Shown: positions 1 through 5,655 of the stretch, one piece after another | Layout: each line of letters starts with the position of its first letter | How positions within the stretch are numbered: position 1 is the first letter of the stretch | From: Acetobacteraceae bacterium | GTDB lineage: Bacteria; Pseudomonadota; Alphaproteobacteria; Acetobacterales; Acetobacteraceae | Assembly: GCA_030039695.1 (NCBI GenBank) | Contig: JASHVB010000445.1 | Span: 1-8,181 of the forward strand | Length of the DNA: 8,181 nucleotides | Reading direction: 5' to 3' | Made by a program: the position numbers and the translations under genes | Notes under the pieces: generated by a model | The model's input: only the letters and a program-made list of their open reading frames with translations | What the model was told of the DNA's origin: nothing | Database searches by the model: none

Positions 1-1163
1 TCGGCCTGGCACAGAACATGATCGACCAGCTCAATTCCACCACGCTGATGTCGTTGCCGTTGTTCGTCATGGCCGCGGCATTCATGCGCCGTGGCGGCGT
101 GGCGCAAGCGCTGGTCGATCTGTCGGCGGCATGGCTCGGTGGGGTGAAAGGCTCGCTGGGCTTGGTCGCGGTGGTGTCGTGCGCACTGTTCGCAGCGGTT
201 TCCGGATCGTCGGTGGCAACCGCGCTGGCGATGGGCACCATCCTGCTGCCGGCGATGATCGAGCGCGGCTATCCACGATCGTTTGCATTAGGTGTACTGG
301 GCGCGTCGGGTACGATCGGCGTGGTGATACCGCCATCGCTGGCATTGATACTGTATGGCATTGTTACGGAGCAATCGGTGCCGCGCTTGTTCCTGGCCGG
401 CATTCTGCCGGGGTTGCTGCAGGCCGCAGCGTTTTTCCTATGGGTGCTGTACTACGCGCGGATCAAGAACTTTCCTGTCGAGCCCGCGATGCCATTCGCA
501 CAGCGGGTCCGGGTCAGTTTGCGGGCGCTGCCAGCGATGGCGGTGCCGTTTGTCGTATTGGTCGGCATCTATGGCGGCTTCATGACCGTGACCGAATCCG
601 CGGCGCTAGCCGCGGTAACGGCGCTGTTGGTCAGCCTGATGGTATATCGCGGCTTCCCCTGGACACAGACGCTGGAAGTGATCGCCGAGGCGCTGTCCAG
701 TGCCGGCGTCATCATGCTGATTATCGCCACCGCGCTGGTGTTCGGTCATTGGATGACTGGCTCCGGCCTGCCGGCGAGACTGGTGGGGTTCGCGGCGAAA
801 CAGGGATTCAGCACCTGGGAATTCCTGCTGGCGATGAACATCCTGCTGCTGATCATTGGCTGCTTCCTGGAAGTGATCAGCACGCTACTGCTGGTGATGC
901 CGATCCTGACGCCAGTGCTGATGCCACTCGGCGTCGATCCGGTGCACTTCGGCATCATCTTCACCCACAACATGGAAGTGGGTTTGGTGCACCCGCCGGT
1001 CGGTCTGAACTTGTTCGTGCTGTCGACGATCTCCGACGCGCCGATCGGCGAAGTGATCCGTGGGATGTTACCGTTCCTCATCCTGCTGCTGCTGGTGCTG
1101 GGGCTGATCACGTATTGGCCGGCGATGACGCTGTGGCTGCCGAATTTGGTGTTCGGGAAGTAG
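1..1163 (+). CDS. TRAP transporter large permease subunit (DctM type), 5' truncated by window edge
   Basis: This is the large membrane subunit of a TRAP transporter, which imports carboxylates or similar organic anions using an ion gradient together with a periplasmic binding protein (DctP) and a small membrane subunit (DctQ). The reading frame is open from base 3, before the first ATG at 18, so the gene begins upstream of the window. About 386 residues are visible against roughly 425 usual for the family, so perhaps 40 N-terminal residues are missing. Visible DctM hallmarks are the Gly/Ser-rich stretch AAVSGSSVATALAMG, the GTIGVVIPPSLALILYG segment, and the C-terminal run from GCFLEVISTLLLVMPILTP through HNMEVGLVHPPVGLNLFV. 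Nearly the whole protein is hydrophobic helices. The flavin reductase gene follows about 60 bases downstream on the same strand. DctP and DctQ are not in the window and presumably lie upstream. The substrate cannot be read from this subunit. Confidence 0.95.
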   Translation, partial: GLAQNMIDQLNSTTLMSLPLFVMAAAFMRRGGVAQALVDLSAAWLGGVKGSLGLVAVVSCALFAAVSGSSVATALAMGTILLPAMIERGYPRSFALGVLGASGTIGVVIPPSLALILYGIVTEQSVPRLFLAGILPGLLQAAAFFLWVLYYARIKNFPVEPAMPFAQRVRVSLRALPAMAVPFVVLVGIYGGFMTVTESAALAAVTALLVSLMVYRGFPWTQTLEVIAEALSSAGVIMLIIATALVFGHWMTGSGLPARLVGFAAKQGFSTWEFLLAMNILLLIIGCFLEVISTLLLVMPILTPVLMPLGVDPVHFGIIFTHNMEVGLVHPPVGLNLFVLSTISDAPIGEVIRGMLPFLILLLLVLGLITYWPAMTLWLPNLVFGK

Positions 1164-1214
1164 CCCTACCCGTCGCGTCGACTCCGCGGCATACTGGCGC
1201 GTAGCTTGCGGGAT

Positions 1215-1218
1215 GGAG
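1215..1218 (+). promoter_or_regulatory. Ribosome binding site deciding the start of the flavin reductase
   Basis: GGAG lies 6 bases before the ATG at 1225. The in-frame upstream ATG at 1213 overlaps this motif and has no comparable site of its own, so 1225 is preferred. The resulting 164-residue length agrees with the length I recall for E. coli RutF. Confidence 0.6.
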
Positions 1219-1224
1219 CGTGAC

Positions 1225-1719
1225 ATGCCGGTAGAGAAACAGGCCTATCGCGAGGCAATGGCGAGCCTCGGTGCGGCGGTGAACGTCATCACCACCGACG
1301 GGCCTGGAGGACGCGCCGGCTTCACCGCTTCCGCGGTCTGCAGCGTCACCGACACACCGCCCACATTGCTGGTGTGCGCGAACCGCACCAATGACTCGTA
1401 TCCGGCGATGAAGCAGAACGCGGTGCTCTGCGTGAACACGCTCGCCGGTGCCCACGAGGCTCTCTCACCGGTGTTCGCCGGAATGACGGACCACACCATG
1501 GAAGCGCGCTTCGAAGGTGCCACGTGGCACACAATGCTGACCGGCGCACCAGTGCTGGATGGGGCGCTGGTCGCGTTCGACTGCCGAATATCGCGGATCA
1601 TCGAAGTCGGCACGCACGATATCTTCATCTGCACGGTGGAGGCTGTCGAAGTCGGCACAGTGCACGAAGGCCTGATCTATTACGCGCGCGGGTATCACCG
1701 AGTGGTGCGGGCGGGGTGA
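1225..1719 (+). CDS. RutF-like NAD(P)H:flavin oxidoreductase (flavin reductase domain)
   Basis: This is a probable small flavin reductase that uses NAD(P)H to make free reduced FMN or FAD for a partner monooxygenase. The 164-residue protein is one flavin-reductase domain. Residues 12-54 (AMASLGAAVNVITTDGP, then GFTASAVCSVTDTPPTLLVC) and residues 118-141 (FDCRISRIIEVGTHDIF and following) closely match E. coli RutF as I remember it, including the GTHDI motif at 129-133. The HpaC/DIM6 family is the wider group. No RutA, B, C, D, E or G gene is visible, so the rut uracil pathway is not implied and I give no symbol. A luciferase-like monooxygenase is the next gene, about 140 bases downstream, and is the natural recipient of the reduced flavin (inference). 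An in-frame start at 1213 would add four residues. Confidence 0.9.
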   Translation: MPVEKQAYREAMASLGAAVNVITTDGPGGRAGFTASAVCSVTDTPPTLLVCANRTNDSYPAMKQNAVLCVNTLAGAHEALSPVFAGMTDHTMEARFEGATWHTMLTGAPVLDGALVAFDCRISRIIEVGTHDIFICTVEAVEVGTVHEGLIYYARGYHRVVRAG

Positions 1720-1778
1720 AGACACCCGCGTCATGGGCACACCTGACTCGGCCATCTACGCAACCCCCGTGTGCTGGC

Positions 1779-1808
1779 TTGTTCCTTTGGCACGCGATCG
1801 TGCATAGG
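1779..1808 (+). promoter_or_regulatory. Weak promoter-like and palindromic sequence upstream of the LLM gene
   Basis: The gap between the reductase and the LLM gene holds TTGTTC (1779-1784) and CATAGG (1803-1808) separated by 18 bases, a poor sigma-70-like pair. Between them is the inverted repeat GCACG-CGAT-CGTGC (1790-1803), where an operator could lie. Both matches are short, and chance occurrence in GC-rich DNA is likely. Apart from this I see nothing in the gap 1720-1847. Confidence 0.2.
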
Positions 1809-1847
1809 TGAGCCGGCTCGAGGCCGACCATGACAGGCAAAAAAGCT

Positions 1848-1853
1848 GAGGAA
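1848..1853 (+). promoter_or_regulatory. Ribosome binding site deciding the start of the LLM monooxygenase
   Basis: GAGGAA lies 6 bases before the ATG at 1860. An in-frame ATG at 1830, preceded by a weaker GAGG, would prepend ten charged residues (MTGKKAEERR). The 1860 start places the protein's first beta strand (MKASVFYLPS) at the N-terminus, as is usual for luciferase-like enzymes. Confidence 0.6.
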
Positions 1854-1859
1854 CGACGC

Positions 1860-3023
1860 ATGAAAGCCTCTGTGTTCTACCTCCCCTCGATCGCCAGCCG
1901 CGCCGAGATCGAGCAGGGCATGGCTGGCACGCGCCCCGATTACTATCAGCGCATGCTGCGCGAATTGTCGGAGCAAATCCGCTTGGCCGACGAGCTCGGC
2001 TATGATTCGGTCAGCTTCACGGAACATCATTTCCACATCGAAGGTTTCGAGCTGTCCAACAATCCCGTCATGCTGGACCTATATTTCGCGATGCAGACCA
2101 AGCGCATCCGCGTCGGCCAGCTTGGCATCGTACTGCCAGCGGCGAATCCAATCCGCGTGGCCGAAGACGTCGCGATGCTCGACCACATGACCGGCGGCCG
2201 CGCTTGCGCCGGATTCGCGCGCGGCTACCAGCGCCGCTGGGTGGATGTGATGGCACAGCAGACCCATGACATCCACGGCGCGCTGCCCCACCAGCACGAC
2301 GAGATCGACGCCGCCAATCGCGCCGCGTTCGAGGAGAACTTCCAGATCATCAAGAAATGCTGGACCGAGGAGATGCTGACCTTCGACGGCAAATACTGGA
2401 AGATCCCTGCCGGCGAGACCCCGTGGACGCTCGATACCACGGCGAAATACGGCAAGGGCGTGGAGAATGGCATCCTGAAATCCGTCGGCGTGGTACCGAA
2501 GCCGTTGCAGAAGCCGCATCCGCCGTTGTTCCTGCCGTTCGCGTCGTCGGAGAACTCGATCCGCTGGGCCGCGAAGGAAGATGTCACCGCGATCCTGCCG
2601 GCGATGCTGCCGGTCTACGAAAACAAGCTGTACGATGTGTCGGCCGAGGTATCCGGCAAACGCCGTGGCGAGAACATGGGCCTGCTGCGCGATGTCATCA
2701 TCGCTGACAGCGACGAAGAAGCGATGGTATTATGGCGTGACTCTGGCCAATTCTCTGGCCGCGCCTGGTTCGAACCGTTCGGCTTCCGTCGTGGGCTGCA
2801 GGACCCGGTGACCGGTGTTTTCATGTCGGCCGAGGACGTCATTGCGCAGGGTTATGCCCTGGTCGGCACCGTCGATACGGTGATCCGCGCCCTGGAAGCC
2901 AACTTGCACCGACAGCAGGTCGATTGGTTATTCTGCTACACCTACAACGCGCTGGTGCCGCACGCGGTGCTGATGAAGTCGATCGAGCGCTTCTGGACGC
3001 AGGTAATGCCGCGCTTTGCCTGA
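1860..3023 (+). CDS. LLM class flavin-dependent monooxygenase (bacterial luciferase-like)
   Basis: This 387-residue protein belongs to the bacterial luciferase-like family, TIM-barrel enzymes that use reduced flavin and O2 to oxygenate an organic substrate. Visible family features are the N-terminal strand followed by QIRLADELGYDSVSFTEHHF (39-58) with the luciferase-type EHHF, the strand RVGQLGIVLPAANPIRVAED (84-103), and MLDHMTGGRACAGFARGY (106-123). The C-terminal part carries GTVDTVIRALEAN, the usual helix near the flavin phosphate site. Residues 135-220 form an insertion-rich region with IIKKCWTEE and FDGKYWKIP, typical of the group that includes LuxA/LuxB relatives. It differs from RutA as I remember it and lacks obvious RutA-specific stretches. 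Enzymes of this kind need reduced flavin from a separate reductase, and the RutF-like gene just upstream could supply it (inference). The substrate is unknown. The NIPSNAP gene follows after 48 bases, so cotranscription is likely. Confidence 0.92.
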   Translation: MKASVFYLPSIASRAEIEQGMAGTRPDYYQRMLRELSEQIRLADELGYDSVSFTEHHFHIEGFELSNNPVMLDLYFAMQTKRIRVGQLGIVLPAANPIRVAEDVAMLDHMTGGRACAGFARGYQRRWVDVMAQQTHDIHGALPHQHDEIDAANRAAFEENFQIIKKCWTEEMLTFDGKYWKIPAGETPWTLDTTAKYGKGVENGILKSVGVVPKPLQKPHPPLFLPFASSENSIRWAAKEDVTAILPAMLPVYENKLYDVSAEVSGKRRGENMGLLRDVIIADSDEEAMVLWRDSGQFSGRAWFEPFGFRRGLQDPVTGVFMSAEDVIAQGYALVGTVDTVIRALEANLHRQQVDWLFCYTYNALVPHAVLMKSIERFWTQVMPRFA

Positions 3024-3071
3024 TCTGGCCGCGGCGTTAAACTAGCGCACCGCAACCAGGAGGAGCGCGCG

Positions 3072-3395
3072 ATGGCTTTCTACGAACTCCGGCAATACAA
3101 GGTTTTTCCGGGCAAGCTGGCCGGCTGGGTGAAGATCATGGAGGAAGAGATCATCCCCTTCCAGGTCTCCAAGGGTATGGTTATCTGCGGCAGCTTCCAG
3201 GGCGAGACGGACCCGTCCGTGTATGTGTGGATCCGCCGCTTCGAAAGTGAAGCGCAGCGCGAGGCTCAGTACAAGGAAGTCTACGAAAGCGACTACTGGA
3301 AATCGAAGATCGCACCGCGCGTGCCGGAGTATCTTGACCGCCCGAACAACGTGGTAACGCGCATCATACCGACCTCAAGATCGCCGATGCAATAA
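3072..3395 (+). CDS. NIPSNAP family protein
   Basis: This 107-residue protein matches the NIPSNAP family, small ferredoxin-like alpha+beta proteins that form dimeric barrels. The N-terminal MAFYELRQYKVFPGKLAGWV is the characteristic opening, followed by a helix (IMEEEIIPFQVSKGM), the strands VICGSFQGE and VYVWIRRFES, and a second helix with the typical AQREAQYKEVYESDYWKSKI stretch. Start choice is firm: AGGAGGAG (3058-3065) ends 6 bases before the ATG. Bacterial NIPSNAP proteins are often found in catabolic operons but their biochemical role is poorly defined. Position directly after the LLM monooxygenase suggests an accessory or small-molecule-binding role in the same pathway (inference). 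The fold resembles that of antibiotic biosynthesis monooxygenases, so weak oxygenase activity cannot be excluded. Confidence 0.88.
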   Translation: MAFYELRQYKVFPGKLAGWVKIMEEEIIPFQVSKGMVICGSFQGETDPSVYVWIRRFESEAQREAQYKEVYESDYWKSKIAPRVPEYLDRPNNVVTRIIPTSRSPMQ

Positions 3396-3414
3396 TTGGG
3401 CAGTGTTGCAAGAC

Positions 3415-3438
3415 TCCCCTCCCCTGTTGGGGAGGGGA
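3415..3438 (+). repeat. Perfect 10-bp inverted repeat (hairpin) between NIPSNAP and aminotransferase genes
   Basis: TCCCCTCCCC (3415-3424), loop TGTT (3425-3428) and GGGGAGGGGA (3429-3438) pair without mismatch. It sits 20 bases after the NIPSNAP stop and 33 bases before the next ATG. No run of T follows, so it is not a classic intrinsic terminator on this strand. C-rich/G-rich hairpins of this form are often dispersed in intergenic regions of proteobacterial genomes, which is the alternative reading. It could attenuate transcription or stabilise the upstream mRNA end. Confidence 0.7.
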
Positions 3439-3471
3439 ACCTGACGCACCCGCAATCTTCGGAGCCCCGTC

Positions 3472-4758
3472 ATGAACGACGCCCTCCACCCCGCCTCGTC
3501 CGAAATCCGCGCGCTCGCACAGCGTGTGTTGCCGGCTGCGACTTTCGGCAACGTCGCGGGCGACATCATCATTCGCGAAGGCCACGCCGGACGTGTCACC
3601 GACATTGACGGTAAAGAGTACGTCGATCTGCTGCTGGGTTCCGGCCCGATGTTCGTCGGCCACGGCCACCCCGAGGTTCTATCTGCAATACGAGAGCAGC
3701 TCGACCGCGGATTCACGTTCTTCGCTAACAATGAATACGGCATTCGCCTGGCCGGCGCACTGGTCGATGCTGTCGCCTGCGCCGAGCAAGTGCGTTTCGT
3801 TTCGTCCGGCACCGAGGCCGACGCCTTCGCCATGCGCATCGCCCGTGCGTGCCGCGGGCGTGACAAGATCATGAAGTTCGAGGGCGGCTTCCACGGCATG
3901 AGCGACCCGGCGCTGATGAGTTGGGCACCGAGACGCCCCGGCAATTTTCCGCAGGCCTCACCTGATTCGCCCGGCATTCCGCGCGCTGCCGCCGCCGACG
4001 TGCTGATCGCTCCGTTCAACGACGCGGAAATGGCTGCAAGCCTGATCCACGAGCACCGCAACGAACTTGCTGGCGTCATCGTCGAACCATTTCAGCGTTT
4101 GCTCCCGCCCAAGCCTGGCTTCCTGCAGGCGCTTCGCAAGGCGACGCAGGACGCCGGCGTCCTGCTGATCTTCGACGAGATCGTCACCGGTTTTCGTTTT
4201 GCCTACGGCGGCGCGCAGGAATATTATGGCGTGGTGCCGGACCTGTGCACGCTGGGCAAGATCATCGGCGGCGGCTTCCCGCTGGCTGCGATCGCCGGCC
4301 GCGCCGACATCATGGCGCAGTTCGATCGCGCGAAGGTCGGCAACGAGCGGTTCCTGCCTCAGATCGGAACGCTGTCGGGCAACCCGGTCGCCGCCGTCGC
4401 CGGGCTCGCGACGCTCGCGATCCTCAGGCGTCCCGGCGTTTACGAAAAAGTCTTCGCGACCGGCCGCAAGCTGATGGACGGCCTGGCACGGCTGCTGCGC
4501 GAGACCGGCCTGCCCGCACAGGTGATCGGCGAGCCGCCGCTATTCGACTTGTTCTGTGCCACCGGCGACCTGCTCGACTATCGCGCCACGCAGCGCAGTG
4601 ACGCAGAGATGATGCACCGCTTCAATCACCGCATGCGCGAGCACGGTGTGTTGAAGGGCGATAGCAAGATGTATATCTCGCTCGCACACGACGACACCGA
4701 GGTGGCGCAGGTGCTCGACGCATTCGCTCACGCCATCCATGCGGAGGCTGGAACATGA
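3472..4758 (+). CDS. Class III PLP-dependent aminotransferase (glutamate-1-semialdehyde aminomutase-like)
   Basis: This 428-residue protein is a fold-type I, class III PLP enzyme that moves an amino group between a substrate and a keto compound or within a molecule. Visible motifs are SSGTEADAFAMRIARACRGR (111-130, cofactor phosphate region), FEGGFHG (136-142, with the His of the usual Y/F-H-G motif), the acidic pair in LLIFDEIVTGFR (231-242, D235 binding the pyridine N), and the Schiff-base lysine K263 in CTLGKIIGGGFP (codon 4258-4260). Length and motif layout match the HemL family. SSGTEA and GGGFPLAAIAGR, rather than the HemL-typical versions I recall, and the catabolic setting, make a catabolic aminotransferase or aminomutase more likely than the haem-pathway enzyme (inference). 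The start has GGAG 7 bases upstream. The VOC gene overlaps its stop by ATGA, indicating translational coupling. The amino donor and acceptor are unknown. Confidence 0.92.
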   Translation: MNDALHPASSEIRALAQRVLPAATFGNVAGDIIIREGHAGRVTDIDGKEYVDLLLGSGPMFVGHGHPEVLSAIREQLDRGFTFFANNEYGIRLAGALVDAVACAEQVRFVSSGTEADAFAMRIARACRGRDKIMKFEGGFHGMSDPALMSWAPRRPGNFPQASPDSPGIPRAAAADVLIAPFNDAEMAASLIHEHRNELAGVIVEPFQRLLPPKPGFLQALRKATQDAGVLLIFDEIVTGFRFAYGGAQEYYGVVPDLCTLGKIIGGGFPLAAIAGRADIMAQFDRAKVGNERFLPQIGTLSGNPVAAVAGLATLAILRRPGVYEKVFATGRKLMDGLARLLRETGLPAQVIGEPPLFDLFCATGDLLDYRATQRSDAEMMHRFNHRMREHGVLKGDSKMYISLAHDDTEVAQVLDAFAHAIHAEAGT

Positions 4759-5234
4759 TCCATCACGTCTCTATTTCCGCGCGTGATCCAAAACACGTCG
4801 CTGACGTACTGGCGGAGTTGATGCACGGCAGGAATTACGTGTTCCCCGGCGGCGTGCCGGATTCCTACATCGCTGTCAGCGGTGACAAACACGGCACCGC
4901 TATCGAGGTTTATCCGCAAGACATTCGCCTGCGTCCGGACGGCCGCAACGCCGTACGCCACGAACACGCTGCTGCCGAGGACGGCTACGTGGCGTTCCAC
5001 ATGCTGCTATCGGTCCCCAGCGACCGCGCGACGATCGAACGCATCGGCGCACGCGAAGGCTGGACCACGCGCTTCTGTCCGCGGGGAGCGCCGAAGCAGA
5101 AGCCGCTGTTCAATGTCATCGAGTTCTGGGTGGAAAATCGCATCATGCTGGAACTCGCGCCACAGGATATGATCGGCGATTACGAGCACATGCTGCAGTT
5201 CGAGCAGTTCGACAAGTTGCCCGCACAGGCATGA
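4755..5234 (+). CDS. VOC family protein (glyoxalase/dioxygenase fold)
   Basis: This 159-residue protein appears to be a single-domain vicinal oxygen chelate protein. It opens with the typical MIHHVSISARDP strand and turn and closes with VIEFWVENRIMLELAP. Four residues fall where glyoxalase I-type metal ligands would be: H4, E51 (in TAIEVYP), H82 (in AFHMLL) and E133 (in MLELAP). That spacing suggests a metal-binding enzyme such as a lyase, isomerase or dioxygenase, but it is read from one sequence without alignment. The start overlaps the aminotransferase stop (ATGA), so the two products are probably made together and may act on consecutive intermediates. Similarity elsewhere to well-known VOC enzymes is not obvious to me, so no reaction is assigned. 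It is the last gene of the plus-strand block. Confidence 0.75.
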   Translation: MIHHVSISARDPKHVADVLAELMHGRNYVFPGGVPDSYIAVSGDKHGTAIEVYPQDIRLRPDGRNAVRHEHAAAEDGYVAFHMLLSVPSDRATIERIGAREGWTTRFCPRGAPKQKPLFNVIEFWVENRIMLELAPQDMIGDYEHMLQFEQFDKLPAQA

Positions 5235-5320
5235 CACGCGTCGGTTATGGCCGCTTCCACCATGGCCAGGATTGACCCGTCCATCCTCGCGTTGGCCGCA
5301 CGTTCACAGATCATCCCGAT
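5235..5320. other. Spacer between convergent gene blocks
   Basis: The plus-strand block ends at 5234 and the minus-strand block comes in from the right. The spacer holds a 21-codon plus-strand frame (5262-5324, starting MARIDPSILALAARS) without a convincing ribosome site; it may be chance or a remnant. A 5-bp stem (TGGCC 5248-5252 with GGCCA 5264-5268) is too weak to call a terminator. No T-run terminator is visible for either direction. Confidence 0.4.
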
Positions 5321-5362
5321 ATGAAAGATCCCGCGTGATTCATGAAAGATCCCGCGTGATTC
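5321..5362. repeat. Perfect 2 x 21-bp tandem direct repeat
   Basis: Two identical adjacent 21-bp copies lie at 5321-5341 and 5342-5362; each begins ATGAAAGATC and continues CCGCGTGATTC. Identity stops exactly at both outer edges. On the minus strand the junction between copies creates the TGA that ends the DUF72 remnant frame. Removing one copy would instead let that frame read a few residues further (through YRDDL) to another stop. Perfect identity suggests a recent slippage or duplication event in sequence no longer under selection. Confidence 0.95.
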
Positions 5363-5655
5363 CTTCCACCCGCCGCATCAACCCCACGTCGTCTACCGGC
5401 GCTCGCACTTTCGCGCCATTATCGAAATACACGAATGCATCGCGCATTCGTCGTCGCGCCTTGGCGTCGAGATGTCCTGCATTGTCCGGGTCCGCTCGCC
5501 TCGCCCAGCGCCACGACGCGCCGCGCCCAGTCATCCAGCGCCGCATATGCCGGTTCCTGTGTCTGCCGCACCGCTATTGGATAGAACACGCCGCGCCAAG
5601 GCGCACAGGTCCAGCCTGAAATCCTGATGCGGGTCTCTCCGGCGCGGTGCTTCAT
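5340..5655 (-). pseudogene. DUF72 family protein remnant, internally deleted and frameshifted
   Basis: On the minus strand, ATG at 5655 opens a frame whose start, MKHRAGETRIRISGWTCAPW continuing RGVFYP, is the N-terminal signature of DUF72 proteins. After about 35 residues the sequence resembles the family's C-terminal third (ALDDWARRVVALGEA), so the middle of the protein is absent. At roughly 5485-5495 the homology moves to another frame, which carries MRDAFVYFDNGAKVRAP and VDDVGLMRRV, the C-terminal DUF72 signature, and ends at 5340. About 105 codons remain of a family length near 280-300, so about 180 codons appear deleted. The ATG overlaps the amidase stop (ATGA), showing that the gene was once translationally coupled to the amidase operon. 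DUF72 has no settled function. The assignment rests on two terminal signatures recalled from the family. Confidence 0.8.

Noticed and set aside
131..1204. Long plus-strand frame of 357 codons overlapping the TRAP permease
   Set aside because: The translation is Arg/Gly/Asp-rich with no hydrophobic pattern and simply shadows the clearly recognisable DctM frame.
1108..1455. Minus-strand open frame of 115 codons antisense to the reductase
   Set aside because: It overlaps the well-supported flavin reductase and permease end, its translation has no recognisable family and is rich in Arg/Ala typical of GC-rich shadow frames.
1225..1719. Calling this rutF as part of a uracil-degrading rut operon
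   Set aside because: The sequence is RutF-like, but none of the other rut genes is present and the neighbouring oxygenase does not look like RutA.
3375..4079. Minus-strand frame of 234 codons opposite the aminotransferase
   Set aside because: It lies antisense to conserved PLP-enzyme motifs and has low-complexity Ser/Ala/Arg composition with no ribosome site recognised.
5248..5268. Possible terminator stem after the VOC gene
   Set aside because: Only five paired bases with an 11-base loop and no T tract.
5262..5324. Short plus-strand peptide frame starting MARIDPSILALAARS
   Set aside because: It has 20 residues, no clear ribosome site and no known family; it may be a remnant but cannot be supported as a gene.
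5272..5619. Plus-strand frame of 115 codons over the convergent region
   Set aside because: It is antisense to the DUF72 remnant, whose family signatures explain the sequence; its repeated RSRVIHERSRVI segment comes from the tandem duplication.
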